Below are positions 16,605 through 26,701 of a stretch of DNA of 64,000 nucleotides, in pieces (the stretch's first letter is position 1; every line of letters begins with the position of its first letter). Both the position numbers and the translations under genes were made by a program. The notes below the pieces were generated by a model. It had not been told where the DNA came from and did not search any database. It was given only the letters and a program-made list of their open reading frames with translations. The stretch is from the NCBI RefSeq assembly GCF_001112925.1, contig NZ_CPYD01000006.1, positions 1 through 64,000 of the forward strand, given 5' to 3'. The DNA comes from Yersinia nurmii. Lineage in GTDB: Bacteria; Pseudomonadota; Gammaproteobacteria; Enterobacterales; Enterobacteriaceae.

Positions 16605-19193
16605 TCAGCCTGACGTGTGAGCAATAACCCATTGTTCCATGGCGAAAGCGTCCAGCGGCTCGGAAAACAGATATCCTTGCCCGATGAGATAACCCTGACG
16701 GCTAAGCAAATTGCGCTGTGCTTCGGTTTCCACGCCTTCCACCACGACGGAAAGTTGCAAACTTTCACCAATGCGGATTACCGCTTCGCTAAGCGTTCTG
16801 CTGGTTTCATCGTGCTCCAGATCGTTAACGAAACTCTTATCCAGCTTGATTTCATCTAGTTCCAGTCGACGTAGATAGCTCAGACTGGAATAGCCGGTGC
16901 CAAAGTCATCCATTGATAGCCTTACGCCTTGCTTATGGATCTTATGGAGCGTGGCAAAAATACTGGGATTATTATCAATCAGAATATCTTCGGTGATTTC
17001 CAAAGTTAAATCCTGCGGCGGCAAATGATAGCGTTGCAGAATGTGGGCGATGATATCCGGCAGCCCTAAATTATGGAAATTGGTTGGTGATAAATTAACA
17101 GAAATAGATGGCACATCAATGCCACGCAGACGCCATTCCGCCAGTTGACGACAGGCTTCATTAATCGTCCACAGCGCGAGTTCATTAATTAACCCGCACT
17201 CTTCGGCCAATGGAATAAAACGCTGCGGCGGGATCTCCCCTAGCGTTGGATGATACCAGCGACTTAAGGCCTCTACGCCGTAAAGTTGACTATCGTTAAG
17301 TCTGACCTGCGGCTGATAATAGAGCTGCAGGGTATTCAGATGTACCGCTTGACGCAGTGCGCCTTCCAGCGCCTGACGCTGTAAATTTAGCTGGTTCATT
17401 TCTCTGCTGAAGAACTGGAACTGCCCACGCCCCATCTCTTTGGCCTTATGCTTAGCGGTATCTGCATTGTGCAGCAGCGTATTGATTTCTTGGCCATTAT
17501 CCGGATACAGGCTAATACCGATTCCGGCAGAAGGGATAATGGTCACCCCAGCAATCTGGCAGGGCTGCGACAGACAACCCAGCAGTTTCTCGACTCGTAG
17601 CGTGGTTTTATCAACGTCAAAAGCGCTTAAAATCAGGACGAATTCGTCACCCGATAAGCGGCCAATGATATCGTGTCTGGCCATATCTTCACGTAATCGC
17701 TGGGCAATGGTGCACAGCAATTCATCTCCCGCAGCCTGACCCAGTGAATCGTTAACCTGCTTAAAACGATCGATATCAATCACTAATACGACCAGCGAGT
17801 GCCCTTGCGCTTCGGCCTGACTAATTGCCTGATGAGCATGGTTGAGGAACTGGGCGCGATTAGGCAGGCCGGTCAGTGAGTCATACAGAGCCAGTTGCTG
17901 GATTTTCATCCGTGACCGCTCTCTTTCCAGCGCTAGCGCACACAGGTTGGTGGCCAGTTTGACTAACTTATGGTGGAAGGCGTTAGGGCCGCGTTTTTCG
18001 CGGAAGTAAAAGGCAAAAGTACCCAACACCTCTCCCCGGCTGGATAAAATAGGGCTAGACCAACAGGCTGATAACCCAAGCGGCAGCATAATATGACGGA
18101 GGCGACACCACAGAGGATCGTTGGCGATATCTTCCACTAATACCGGTTCTTTGCGATAGGCTGCAGTACCGCAAGAGCCGTTGTGCGGGCCGATGGGTAC
18201 CTGTTGCATTGCGTCGGCGTAATGTTGTGACAAGCTGGGGGCCGCCAAGTGCTGTAAGGTATTATCATTCCGAGCTTGAAGAATACTCACCACGACTTCC
18301 GGCGCAATGCGTTCAATTTCGAGGCAAAACATATTCAGCACTTCATCCAGCGGGCGCTCTAACACTAAGGATTCCAATACCTTATATTGCAGTACTTCAT
18401 ATATTTTGGTCGGGGTAATATCCGTCAGTACGCCAATGGTATAACTGGGTTTTCCCTGTTCGTCATAGACTGAATTTATGGTTGCCGAGCACCAATGGGG
18501 CTGGCCGTCCTGACTATAAAACAGCTCTTCCGGATGCAACGTTTGGTGAAGATCGCCGGACGGAGCCGATATGGGTGAGGAAGGCGGTTTATTTTGTAAC
18601 AGGGCAGCAATCGGTTGCCCCAGGGCCTGCTGTGCGCTGTAACCGAATAGTTTGGTAAAACCCTGATTGATATACAAGGTGAGATGACCGTCATCGCTGC
18701 CACCGGCGATAAACATTGCGCTATCGCTGCGGTCGGTCAGTTCGGTTAGCAGCTGTACCCACTCATGGGTTGAGGATTCCAGCGCCACCTGTTGGGTGAT
18801 ATCTTTGGCGATTTTGACCATTCTAGCGGTTTTACCGTCGCGACCCGGAACCGGCTGATAAATCGCGGCGAGCCATACTGGGGAACCGTCTTTGTGTCGC
18901 CGCTCAAAGCGACCTTCCAGAGACAGGCCAGCGCGCAGACTTTTACGCAAGGCGTGATACTCTTTGCTACCGATAAAATCGGGCTTACAGAACATTTTAT
19001 GGGGCTGCCCGATGACCTCGTCCCGCTGATAACCGAAATAATCAAGATAGTTCTGGTTAACATTGACCACCACACCGTTAAGATCGAATTCGATAATAGC
19101 TAGAGAAAGATTTAATGCCTGCAACAGCGCCTCATGTTCACTGTATGCGGGCAGATCTTTTTCAGTGGGGAAAGGATCATTTAAATGGCTCAT
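16605..19193 (-). CDS. PAS-PAS-GAF-GGDEF-EAL cyclic-di-GMP phosphodiesterase, DosP-like
   Basis: 862 residues. Two PAS domains (about 20-135 and 145-262) are followed by a GAF domain (about 280-425), a GGDEF domain (about 435-595) and an EAL domain (about 610-855). There are no membrane segments, so it is a soluble sensor enzyme. The cyclase signature is degenerate, SGDEF at 514-518, so cyclase activity is unlikely. The EAL domain keeps EAL at 641-643, DDFGTGYSS at 762-770 and EGVETE at 819-824, so it should hydrolyse c-di-GMP. The domain order is that of E. coli DosP, an oxygen-sensing heme protein. Whether the first PAS here, which resembles chemoreceptor PAS domains, binds heme or FAD is unknown. 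It may oppose the cyclase encoded at 3214-4362. Confidence 0.9.
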   Translation of the reverse strand: MSHLNDPFPTEKDLPAYSEHEALLQALNLSLAIIEFDLNGVVVNVNQNYLDYFGYQRDEVIGQPHKMFCKPDFIGSKEYHALRKSLRAGLSLEGRFERRHKDGSPVWLAAIYQPVPGRDGKTARMVKIAKDITQQVALESSTHEWVQLLTELTDRSDSAMFIAGGSDDGHLTLYINQGFTKLFGYSAQQALGQPIAALLQNKPPSSPISAPSGDLHQTLHPEELFYSQDGQPHWCSATINSVYDEQGKPSYTIGVLTDITPTKIYEVLQYKVLESLVLERPLDEVLNMFCLEIERIAPEVVVSILQARNDNTLQHLAAPSLSQHYADAMQQVPIGPHNGSCGTAAYRKEPVLVEDIANDPLWCRLRHIMLPLGLSACWSSPILSSRGEVLGTFAFYFREKRGPNAFHHKLVKLATNLCALALERERSRMKIQQLALYDSLTGLPNRAQFLNHAHQAISQAEAQGHSLVVLVIDIDRFKQVNDSLGQAAGDELLCTIAQRLREDMARHDIIGRLSGDEFVLILSAFDVDKTTLRVEKLLGCLSQPCQIAGVTIIPSAGIGISLYPDNGQEINTLLHNADTAKHKAKEMGRGQFQFFSREMNQLNLQRQALEGALRQAVHLNTLQLYYQPQVRLNDSQLYGVEALSRWYHPTLGEIPPQRFIPLAEECGLINELALWTINEACRQLAEWRLRGIDVPSISVNLSPTNFHNLGLPDIIAHILQRYHLPPQDLTLEITEDILIDNNPSIFATLHKIHKQGVRLSMDDFGTGYSSLSYLRRLELDEIKLDKSFVNDLEHDETSRTLSEAVIRIGESLQLSVVVEGVETEAQRNLLSRQGYLIGQGYLFSEPLDAFAMEQWVIAHTSG

Positions 19194-19689
19194 GAGGATT
19201 CCTGTAGCAATAGAAGCGCCTAGGCCGTTGTATCATTAAACTAAAATCACCGGACATGTAAATCAAATATCACTATCTATATAGAAAGAGAATAGGATAA
19301 CTGGCAAAGAATTTAAATATAATGAAGTCATTCACCAAAAGAACAGACTTTGTACAACGACAATTAGATTTTTTAAATCTGTTTAGCGAGTCTTTAACCT
19401 GGAGTATCTCAGAAGAGAAAACCCACAACCATAAAGAGTAAATATAGTGCAATATTTATAAATTAATTAAAGTTTTTAATGCGTATTTAATCCGAGACTT
19501 TTTAACGACTAATTAAAAATTAAATGAATGCTTGCGGTCGACAGCTAATTACGCAGGGAATATCGGCTAAAAAAATAACCAGTGCTTGTAAATCATTCAA
19601 TTTTGACGTGTTTATTATGGGGAGGGAAAGAATGCGTCCCCGCCAGCGCTGAAAAGGCCGGCGGGGACTCGGTGAGAGGGCAACGGTAA
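19194..19689. other. Non-coding gap, phosphodiesterase promoter side
   Basis: 496 bases with no credible gene. The first 370 bases are AT-rich and presumably carry the promoter of the minus-strand phosphodiesterase gene. The end holds the GC-rich hairpin at 19636-19668. No repeat or RNA gene was recognised. Confidence 0.5.
19636..19668 (-). terminator. GC-rich hairpin after pirin gene
   Basis: GTCCCCGCC and GGCGGGGAC form a 9-bp perfect stem 22 bases past the pirin stop codon. On the minus strand it is followed by GCATTCTTTCCC, a weak pyrimidine tract. Confidence 0.65.
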
Positions 19690-20550
19690 TTACATTTGCC
19701 CGAAACGTCCGTCATTAAAATCTTTAATGGCTTCTTTGATTTCCGTCTCGCTGTTCATAACAAAAGGCCCGTAACCGACAATAGGCTCATTGATCGGTTC
19801 ACCGCTGAGTAATACTAAGACAGCATCATTATTGGCTTCAATGGTCAGATGGCTACCCACAGAATCCAGCAAAACCATTTCGGCTTCGCGACCCATGCTT
19901 TCGCCATTCACCATAATGGTGCCGTGCAATACGATCAGTGCGGTATTCCAGCCTTCCGGCAGAGAAATTTCACTGACGCTACCCTGATTCAACCGCATAT
20001 CCCAAACGTTCAGCGGTGAAAAGGTTCTGGCAGGCCCGCTATGGGTGCCGAACTCACCGGCTATGACCCTTACACGACCGGCGTTATCCGGCAGCTCAAC
20101 ACTCGGAATATCCTGATTTAGGATCGCCTGATACCCAGGTGCGGCCATTTTATCTTTGGCTGGTAGGTTCACCCATAGCTGAACCATTTCCAGCGGGCCA
20201 CCGCTTTTACTGAAGGCTTCGGAGTGAAACTCTTCGTGTAAAATACCAGAGCCTGCGGTCATCCATTGCACATCGCCGGGGCCGATAACGCCGCCTTTAC
20301 CGGTAGAGTCACGATGTTCGACTTCACCTTGATACACTAGGGTGACGGTTTCAAAACCGCGATGTGGATGTTGTCCCACGCCACGCTGGTGATTGCTCGG
20401 TTTAAAATCCTGCGGTCCGGCGTAATCCAGCAGCAAGAACGGACTCATCTGTTTGCCGTGGCTTTGATACGAGAACAGGGAACGAACCGGGAAACCGTCG
20501 CCAACCCAGTGGGAACGTGGCGCAGTGTAAACACCTAGTACTTTTTTCAT
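19690..20550 (-). CDS. Pirin family protein
   Basis: 286 residues, two cupin-like beta-barrel domains. The N-terminal metal-site motif HPHRGFETVTLVYQGEVEHRD at about residues 60-80 and the HEEFH segment supply the His/Glu ligands of the pirin family. Some bacterial pirins are quercetin 2,3-dioxygenases, others bind metabolic enzymes such as pyruvate dehydrogenase; the role here is not determinable. The frame continues upstream, but AGGAG lies six bases before this ATG (a neighbouring ATG one codon earlier is too close). It is divergent from a LysR regulator, which probably controls it, as is common for pirin genes. Confidence 0.9.
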   Translation of the reverse strand: MKKVLGVYTAPRSHWVGDGFPVRSLFSYQSHGKQMSPFLLLDYAGPQDFKPSNHQRGVGQHPHRGFETVTLVYQGEVEHRDSTGKGGVIGPGDVQWMTAGSGILHEEFHSEAFSKSGGPLEMVQLWVNLPAKDKMAAPGYQAILNQDIPSVELPDNAGRVRVIAGEFGTHSGPARTFSPLNVWDMRLNQGSVSEISLPEGWNTALIVLHGTIMVNGESMGREAEMVLLDSVGSHLTIEANNDAVLVLLSGEPINEPIVGYGPFVMNSETEIKEAIKDFNDGRFGQM

Positions 20551-20669
20551 CATAATCTCCTTACAACAGGTGGGTTGCTGTATTGGATAAAGTATAGGTT
20601 TAGGATAATTTAAGCGGTAGATAGCAAAATAGCACATCACTGTCCTATTAAATGAACAATAAGGTGACT

Positions 20670-21575
20670 ATGCAGGATCTCAACGATCTTTATTACTACG
20701 TTCAGGTGGTCGATCACGGCGGTTTTAGCGCAGCCGCACGCGTGCTGGGTATGCCTAAATCCAAGCTTAGCCGCCGTCTGGCGCTGCTTGAGGACCGATT
20801 GGGCGTTCGTTTGGTGCAGCGTTCCACCCGACGCTTTGCGGTGACAGAGATCGGCCAAACTTACTATGAGCACTGTAAAGCCATGCTGGTGGAGGCCAAA
20901 GCGGCGCAGGAGTCCATTGAGTTAACCCGCGCTGAACCACGTGGCGTGGTGAGAATAACCTGTCCGGTAGCGTTGTTGCAGGCTAACGTGAGCCAGATGC
21001 TGGCGGATTACATGGCCCGTTGCCCTCATGTGAGTGTGCATTTGGACGCCACGAATCGCCGGGTTGATCCGGTGGCGGAAGCTATTGATATTGCGATAAG
21101 AGTTCGGCCTGGGCCGATTGAAGATAGTGATTTAGTGATGCGGGTACTGGCCGATCGCTGCCAGAGTCTGGTTGCCAGCCCAGCGTTGCTGGCGAAGTGC
21201 GATGACATCCGATCACCGGCAGATCTGACCGGCATCCCCAGTTTAGGATTAGGGCAGCCGCAGCAGAATTTTGTGTGGAATTTGCAAGGCCCGAATGATG
21301 CTCATGCAGCGGTTAATCATCAGCCTCGGTTTATTACTGCCGATATGGTGGCGTTGCGCTGTGCCGCGCTGGCTGGCGTCGGCGTAGTGCAGTTGCCGCT
21401 GATGATGGTCAGAGAGCAATTAGAGAGCGGGGCGTTGATTCGCCTGCTACCGGATTGGGCACCCAAACCGGAAATTATCCATGCGGTATTTCCGTCTCGT
21501 CGCGGGTTGCTGCCTTCGGTTCGAAGCCTATTGGACTTCCTCGCCGAAGGTTTTGCGCAGATTCGCGAAGTTTAA
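20670..21575 (+). CDS. LysR-type regulator divergent from pirin gene
   Basis: 301 residues. The N-terminal winged helix-turn-helix (DLNDLYYYVQVVDHGGFSAAARVLGMPKSKLSRRLALLE) is of the subgroup usually regulating redox or electrophile-response genes. The C-terminal effector-binding domain is complete. An in-frame ATG six codons upstream lacks a ribosome binding site, whereas AAGG precedes the chosen ATG. The shared 119-base promoter gap with the pirin gene suggests direct control of that gene and autoregulation. Its stop is eight bases from that of the convergent budR. Confidence 0.88.
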   Translation: MQDLNDLYYYVQVVDHGGFSAAARVLGMPKSKLSRRLALLEDRLGVRLVQRSTRRFAVTEIGQTYYEHCKAMLVEAKAAQESIELTRAEPRGVVRITCPVALLQANVSQMLADYMARCPHVSVHLDATNRRVDPVAEAIDIAIRVRPGPIEDSDLVMRVLADRCQSLVASPALLAKCDDIRSPADLTGIPSLGLGQPQQNFVWNLQGPNDAHAAVNHQPRFITADMVALRCAALAGVGVVQLPLMMVREQLESGALIRLLPDWAPKPEIIHAVFPSRRGLLPSVRSLLDFLAEGFAQIREV

Positions 21576-21583
21576 TCGCTGAA

Positions 21584-22468
21584 TTATCCGCCATGTCGTA
21601 GCAAATTCACCATATTCACGACCGCGGCGGAGCGCTCGTGGCGACGCCAAGCCAGCGTAATCTGAGTTTTTAGCTGGTCATCATCAATTTCATGGTAGGT
21701 AACATTTGTTGCCTGAATGGTTGTTAGCGAACGCGGTACTACGGTGATACCAAATCCGGCAGAGACCATTCCGATGGCGGAAACCAACTGTGGCGATTGC
21801 TGCCCCAGTTCTGGCTCAAATCCGGCGCGGTGGCAGGCGTTCATAATGGCATCAAACAAACCGGGGCCAACTTCCCTTGGGAAGGTGATCAGCTTTTCAT
21901 GCTGTAAATCCCGCAGGCTTATTTTGGCACGGTGGTGCAGAGGATGGTCGGCGGGCAGCACCAGCACCATATCTTCTTCCACCAACACCTCGCAGGTAAA
22001 TTCGGTACTGGCGTTGCAAGGTTGGCGAATGAAAGCCACGTCAATGCGTTCGCTGTGTAAATCGTTCATCAACACCGGCATGATTTCTTCGCTAGGCAAT
22101 AAAATGACCGACGGAAAAGCTTCCCGATAGCGATGCAATAAGGATAAAACCGCCGGTTGGAAGGCGGTGGAGCTGGCAAATCCAACCCGTAGTTTCCCCG
22201 TTTCCCCTCGGGCGATGCTTTTGGCTCGCTCAACCGCTTCGTCCGTCAATTGCAAAATGTGAAGGGCGTCGGCATAGAAAGCCTCACCGGCCTCCGTCAG
22301 TTCAACGCCCCGGCTTAACCGATGTAACAGCGGCGTACCTATCTCGCGTTCCAGTTTTTGAATTTGCTGACTCAGCGGCGGTTGCGAGATGCCGAGCTTT
22401 TCAGCTGCCCGGGTAAAGTGCCGAGTAGAAGCGACGGCAACGAAGTAACGCAGATAACGATGTTCCAT
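21584..22468 (-). CDS. budR: LysR-type regulator of acetoin synthesis, BudR/AlsR
   Basis: 294 residues. The N-terminal helix-turn-helix (HFTRAAEKLGISQPPLSQQIQKLE) belongs to the CbbR/BenM/AlsR branch of LysR regulators. The gene is divergent from budAB with a 114-base gap, the arrangement of the Klebsiella and Bacillus acetoin regulators, which activate the operon in response to acetate and acidification. That response is known for the family and inferred here. The gap must contain the regulator's binding site; I did not mark a specific T-N11-A motif. Confidence 0.93.
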   Translation of the reverse strand: MEHRYLRYFVAVASTRHFTRAAEKLGISQPPLSQQIQKLEREIGTPLLHRLSRGVELTEAGEAFYADALHILQLTDEAVERAKSIARGETGKLRVGFASSTAFQPAVLSLLHRYREAFPSVILLPSEEIMPVLMNDLHSERIDVAFIRQPCNASTEFTCEVLVEEDMVLVLPADHPLHHRAKISLRDLQHEKLITFPREVGPGLFDAIMNACHRAGFEPELGQQSPQLVSAIGMVSAGFGITVVPRSLTTIQATNVTYHEIDDDQLKTQITLAWRRHERSAAVVNMVNLLRHGG

Positions 22469-22582
22469 ATATTTTTGATATCGAAATAGTGAGGTTCCTA
22501 TATTGGTACTTATGTCGTTCTGGCGTCAACCTTATAGCTAAACATAAGTGTAATTTATGTTATAGATGAGAGGGAGAGCAAC

Positions 22583-23368
22583 ATGATTAACCAAGAGCAC
22601 CCAGTATGTTCATGTGCAGAGGAGATTGCGCAAAGCTTCATTACCCATCAGAAAGGGCATCCTGAGTGTGTTTTGTACCAAACCTCATTAATGAGTGCGC
22701 TAATAAGTGGTGTTTACGAAGGCAATGTCACCATGAAGCAACTGCTTCAGCACGGCGATTTTGGATTAGGAACCTTCAACAATCTCGATGGGGAGTTGGT
22801 TGCGTTCAACAGCGAAATTTATCAATTGCGTTCGGACGGTAGCGCCCGTAGCGCCCAGCCTGAGCAGAAAACTCCCTTCGCGGTGATGACTTTCTTCCAG
22901 CCAACGGAAAAGCGTTGTTTTGAACATAAAATGAGCCGCCAGCAGATTCATAATGTGATTGATGATGTGACCGAGACCGATAATCTGTTTTGCGCATTGC
23001 GTATCGATGGCAAGTTTAGCCACGTTGAAACCCGCACCGTACCGCGTCAGCATCGCCCTTATAAACCCATGCTCGAAGCCATTGCCGAACAGCCAACGTT
23101 TGAATTCGAACATCGCAGCGGCGTCATTATCGGGTTTCGCAGCCCGGCTTATACCCAAGGCATTAATGTCGCGGGTTACCACGAGCATTTTATTACCAAT
23201 GACCGCAGTGGTGGTGGACATGTGCTCGATTATCAACTGGAAAACGGAGAGCTGACTTTCGGCACTTTGACCAAGCTAGTGATTGATTTACCACAGGACA
23301 ATGACTTCCTGAAAGCGGATTTGACGCCGTTAAATCTCGATAAAGCGATTCGCGCGGTAGAAAGTTAA
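22583..23368 (+). CDS. budA: Alpha-acetolactate decarboxylase
   Basis: 261 residues. It converts (S)-2-acetolactate to (R)-acetoin in the cytoplasm. The zinc ligands of the family are at His200, His202 and His213 (GYHEHF and GGGH), with Arg151 and Glu71 at the positions known from the Bacillus enzyme. First gene of the budAB operon, with a GGGAGAG ribosome binding site. Acetoin production spares the cell from acid during fermentation. Confidence 0.96.
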   Translation: MINQEHPVCSCAEEIAQSFITHQKGHPECVLYQTSLMSALISGVYEGNVTMKQLLQHGDFGLGTFNNLDGELVAFNSEIYQLRSDGSARSAQPEQKTPFAVMTFFQPTEKRCFEHKMSRQQIHNVIDDVTETDNLFCALRIDGKFSHVETRTVPRQHRPYKPMLEAIAEQPTFEFEHRSGVIIGFRSPAYTQGINVAGYHEHFITNDRSGGGHVLDYQLENGELTFGTLTKLVIDLPQDNDFLKADLTPLNLDKAIRAVES

Positions 23369-23409
23369 TCCCCTGATGGGCAATGAGAACGGTCATAAAG
23401 GACAACGTC

Positions 23410-25089
23410 ATGAATCATGAAAATGAAATGCAGGAATGGAAGTGCGGTGCCGATCTGGTGGTGAATCATCTTGAGCAACAAGGCGTTAAGCAGGTTTTCG
23501 GTATTCCGGGCGCGAAAATTGATCGGGTATTTGATTCACTGGAAGATTCCACGATTAAAACCATAGTGGTGCGCCACGAAGCCAATGCCGCTTTTATGGC
23601 TGGAGCCATTGGTCGTTTAACCGGTAAGGCCGGCGTGGCATTGGTGACTTCTGGCCCAGGTTGTTCCAATCTGGTGACCGGGCTGGCCACCGCAACGTCG
23701 GAGGGCGATCCGGTGGTCGCTATCGGCGGCGCGGTGAAACGGGCTGATAGTCTAAAAATCACGCACCAAAGCATGGATACCGTCAGCATTTTCCGACCAG
23801 TAACCAAATTTAGCGTGGAAGTGACCGCCGCGAGCGCATTACCGGAAGTCATGGGAAACGCCTTCAGAACCGCAGAGTTTGGTCGACCAGGCGCGGCCTT
23901 TGTGAGCCTACCGCAGGATATTATTAATGAGCCGGTAACCAGTCGTATTCTGGCTCATCAACCTTGCCCGGTTAATGGCAGTGCGCGCACGGAAGATATC
24001 GTCGAAGTTGCGGCATTGCTCAATAAGGCCAGGAATCCCATATTGTTACTAGGTTTAATGGCGAGCCAACCAGCCAACGCCGAGGCGGTTCGACGTTTGC
24101 TACGCCATAGCCAATTGCCGGTTACCAGCACTTATCAGGCCGCTGGGGTCATCGATCAGGCGCATTTCGATCGTTTTGCGGGTCGCGTTGGGCTGTTTAA
24201 CAATCAGGCCGGTGATAAGTTACTGCAACAGGCGGATGTGATTCTTACCGTCGGTTATAGCCCGGTGGAGTACGATCCTGCGCTGTGGAACAGCGGCCGT
24301 GCGACCTTAATCCATCTGGATGTATTACCGGCGGAAATTGACGTTGCCTATCAACCGGAGAAAGAGCTGGTGGGTAATATAGCCACCACGCTAGATGAGC
24401 TGACCAAACGGCTTAACGGTTCGTTAATCATGACCGCACAGACCGAGGCCGTGCTGGAAGAGCGCTGTCGTCAGCGCCGTGATCTGGCCAATCGAGCCGA
24501 ACGCATGAGCGGTTTTGCTATTCATCCTCTGAGATTAGTTCGCGCGATGCAGGATATTGTTAACAGTGACGTGACGCTGTGCGTAGATATGGGGAGCTTC
24601 CATATCTGGATTGCACGTTATCTGTATAGTTTCCGTACGCGGCAGATTTTGATGTCTAACGGCCAGCAGACCATGGGGGTGGCTTTACCTTGGGCGATTG
24701 CCGCCGCGTTGGTCAATCCTCATCAAAAAGTGGTGTCGGTTTCTGGGGACGGCGGCTTTATGCAATCCAGCATGGAACTGGAAACGGCGGTGCGGTTGAA
24801 GAGTAATTTATTGCACATTATCTGGGTGGATAATGGGTATAACATGGTTGAAATCCAAGAGCAGAAGAAATACCACCGTCCTTCCGGCGTCAGTTTCGGC
24901 CCGATAGATTTCAAAATGTATGCGGAATCCTTCGGTGCCAAAGGTTTTGCCGTTGAATCTGCCGATGAATTAACCACCAAACTGCATCAGGCTATGGACG
25001 TTGCCGGCCCAGCCGTGATCGCGATCCCAGTAGATTACTCAGATAATTATCGTTTAATGGAAGAGTTAAATATCAGCCAGCTGTTGTAA
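23410..25089 (+). CDS. budB: Catabolic acetolactate synthase
   Basis: 559 residues, the same length as Klebsiella BudB. This thiamine-diphosphate enzyme condenses two pyruvates to 2-acetolactate with loss of CO2. Glu57 in RHEAN activates the cofactor, and SGDGGF begins the ThDP/Mg2+ binding motif near residue 450. Unlike the biosynthetic IlvB/IlvG enzymes it is FAD-independent and has no separate regulatory subunit gene beside it. The start with AAAGGA seven bases upstream was preferred over an in-frame ATG nine codons earlier. It lies 41 bases after budA, and a strong terminator follows. The third gene of the Klebsiella operon, budC (acetoin reductase), is not present here. Confidence 0.96.
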   Translation: MNHENEMQEWKCGADLVVNHLEQQGVKQVFGIPGAKIDRVFDSLEDSTIKTIVVRHEANAAFMAGAIGRLTGKAGVALVTSGPGCSNLVTGLATATSEGDPVVAIGGAVKRADSLKITHQSMDTVSIFRPVTKFSVEVTAASALPEVMGNAFRTAEFGRPGAAFVSLPQDIINEPVTSRILAHQPCPVNGSARTEDIVEVAALLNKARNPILLLGLMASQPANAEAVRRLLRHSQLPVTSTYQAAGVIDQAHFDRFAGRVGLFNNQAGDKLLQQADVILTVGYSPVEYDPALWNSGRATLIHLDVLPAEIDVAYQPEKELVGNIATTLDELTKRLNGSLIMTAQTEAVLEERCRQRRDLANRAERMSGFAIHPLRLVRAMQDIVNSDVTLCVDMGSFHIWIARYLYSFRTRQILMSNGQQTMGVALPWAIAAALVNPHQKVVSVSGDGGFMQSSMELETAVRLKSNLLHIIWVDNGYNMVEIQEQKKYHRPSGVSFGPIDFKMYAESFGAKGFAVESADELTTKLHQAMDVAGPAVIAIPVDYSDNYRLMEELNISQLL

Positions 25090-25156
25090 GCGGTCTAGGA
25101 TAGACCCACTGATTTTCATAGGAAAATGAAGGGCAGTGACAGTGTTGGAGAGATAA

Positions 25157-25190
25157 AAAAACCGGCTGATGTTTGGCCGGTTTATTTTTT
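25157..25190 (+). terminator. Intrinsic terminator of budAB
   Basis: AAACCGGC and GCCGGTTT pair perfectly around a 9-base loop, followed by A and seven T bases. A poly-A tract on the left means it can also terminate the yeaGH transcript coming from the other side. Confidence 0.9.
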
Positions 25191-25199
25191 TCTGATAAA

Positions 25200-26474
25200 T
25201 CAACTTTCGACGGTTTGTCGGTGGAACAGTGCCCGGAACACGGGATAAATGTCTTCCGGTTCGCGAATATGCTGCATAGCGAAATTATCGAATTGTGCTT
25301 CCAAAGCCTCGTATTCCCGCCACAGGGTTTGATGTGCGCGGCGTGTGATTTCTATATAGCTGTAATAACGCACCATAGGGAGGAGCTTTTTCGCCAGAAT
25401 CTCGCGACACAGCGGCGAATCATCGGCCCAGTTATCGCCGTCCGACGCCTGAGCGGCATAAATATTCCACTGCACCGGGTCATAACGTTCCTGAATTACT
25501 TCATCCATTAACTTTAAGGCGCTGGATACAATGGTGCCGCCGGTTTCCTGCGAGTAGAAAAACTCCTGTTCGTCGACTTCCTTAGCCTGCGTATGGTGGC
25601 GGATATACACCACATCTACGTTTTTATACGTCCGGCTCAGGAACAGATACAGCAGAATATAGAAACGTTTCGCCATATCTTTGGTCGGTTGATCCATTGA
25701 GCCGGAAACGTCCATCAGGCAGAACATCACCGCCTGGCTGGAAGGCTCAGGACGACGTTCATAGTTTCTATAGCGTAAATCGAAGGTATCAATAAAAGGA
25801 ACCCGTTCGATTTTCTGCCGTAATTCAGCAATTTCTTTTCTCAGACGCTCTTCTTCTAGCAACTGGGCCGGTTCTGAGTTTTCCAGTAAAGCTAATTCTT
25901 CTTCCAACTGATGCATCAACCGCCGTTTACCTGCGGTCATCGCGGTTCGACGCGCCAGCGAATTTTGCAGTGAACGTACCACGCTGATATTGGCCGGAAC
26001 CCCATTTGCCGTGTAACCCGCGCGATGTGTTTTAAATTCGGTCAGCTGCTTATATTGGTTCTTTTTCAAATTGGGCAGGGCGAGATCTTCAAATAGCAGA
26101 TCCAGATACTCATCTTTGGAGATCTGAAAGACAAAATCATCCTCGCCTTCACCATCCTGACCGGCCTTGCCCTGACCACTGCCAGAACCGCCACCACCTT
26201 GCTGGCGTTCAACCCGATCGTTAGTCACAAAATGGTCGTTGCCAGGATGAACCCGATGACGTGCGCCACCGCGTCCCTGATGAAACATCGGTTCATTAAT
26301 GTCGTCGATAGGGATAGAAACCGATTCGCCGCTGTCCACGTCAGTTACAGACCGTTTGTTGATGGCCTCGGTAATCGACTGTTTAATCTGCGCCTTATAA
26401 CGGCGTAAAAAGCGTTGGCGGTTAACCATGCTTTTGTTTTTGCCGTTAAGTCGCCTGTCAATAAAGTAGCCCAT
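25200..26474 (-). CDS. yeaH: UPF0229 protein YeaH
   Basis: 424 residues, highly similar to E. coli YeaH (427). It contains a von Willebrand A-like region with a MIDAS-type motif, [17 protein letters not shown], in the C-terminal half, and a Gly/Ser-rich basic linker around residues 75-105. It is encoded downstream of the YeaG kinase and the pair is a sigma-S/NtrC-dependent stress operon in E. coli; the exact role is unknown. The start [15 protein letters not shown] with GGGGG four bases upstream matches E. coli, so 13 further upstream codons were excluded. Confidence 0.95.
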   Translation of the reverse strand: MGYFIDRRLNGKNKSMVNRQRFLRRYKAQIKQSITEAINKRSVTDVDSGESVSIPIDDINEPMFHQGRGGARHRVHPGNDHFVTNDRVERQQGGGGSGSGQGKAGQDGEGEDDFVFQISKDEYLDLLFEDLALPNLKKNQYKQLTEFKTHRAGYTANGVPANISVVRSLQNSLARRTAMTAGKRRLMHQLEEELALLENSEPAQLLEEERLRKEIAELRQKIERVPFIDTFDLRYRNYERRPEPSSQAVMFCLMDVSGSMDQPTKDMAKRFYILLYLFLSRTYKNVDVVYIRHHTQAKEVDEQEFFYSQETGGTIVSSALKLMDEVIQERYDPVQWNIYAAQASDGDNWADDSPLCREILAKKLLPMVRYYSYIEITRRAHQTLWREYEALEAQFDNFAMQHIREPEDIYPVFRALFHRQTVES

Positions 26475-26548
26475 AAGTCCCCCGAATCCGATCGACCTGA
26501 ATCTCACCTTCATCTTTCGAACGGTTGTTGTGCTGGCTGCTACCCTTG

Positions 26549-26583
26549 ACCCCGATCACTTAGCGGGCTAAATGACCGGGGGT
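26549..26583. repeat. Interspersed-repeat-like palindrome between yeaG and yeaH
   Basis: ACCCC-GATCA and TGA-C-CGGGGGT flank a 12-base loop. Together with the following CTCGAAATCTATTGGGTTTAT tail (about 26647-26668) it resembles a dispersed palindromic element I recall from intergenic regions of Yersinia and Serratia genomes. Only one copy is seen in this window. It lies in the 227-base gap inside the yeaGH operon and could fold in the mRNA to uncouple the two genes. Confidence 0.45.
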
Positions 26584-26701
26584 GTTCAATTGCCGCCTTG
26601 CCGTCGCCCGAAATCACTTGGGGAGCCCCGCTATTTCTCAAGCTGCTGCTCGAAATCTATTGGGTTTATACCTGCTATGCCGAACTGCATCGGCAAACGG
26701 G

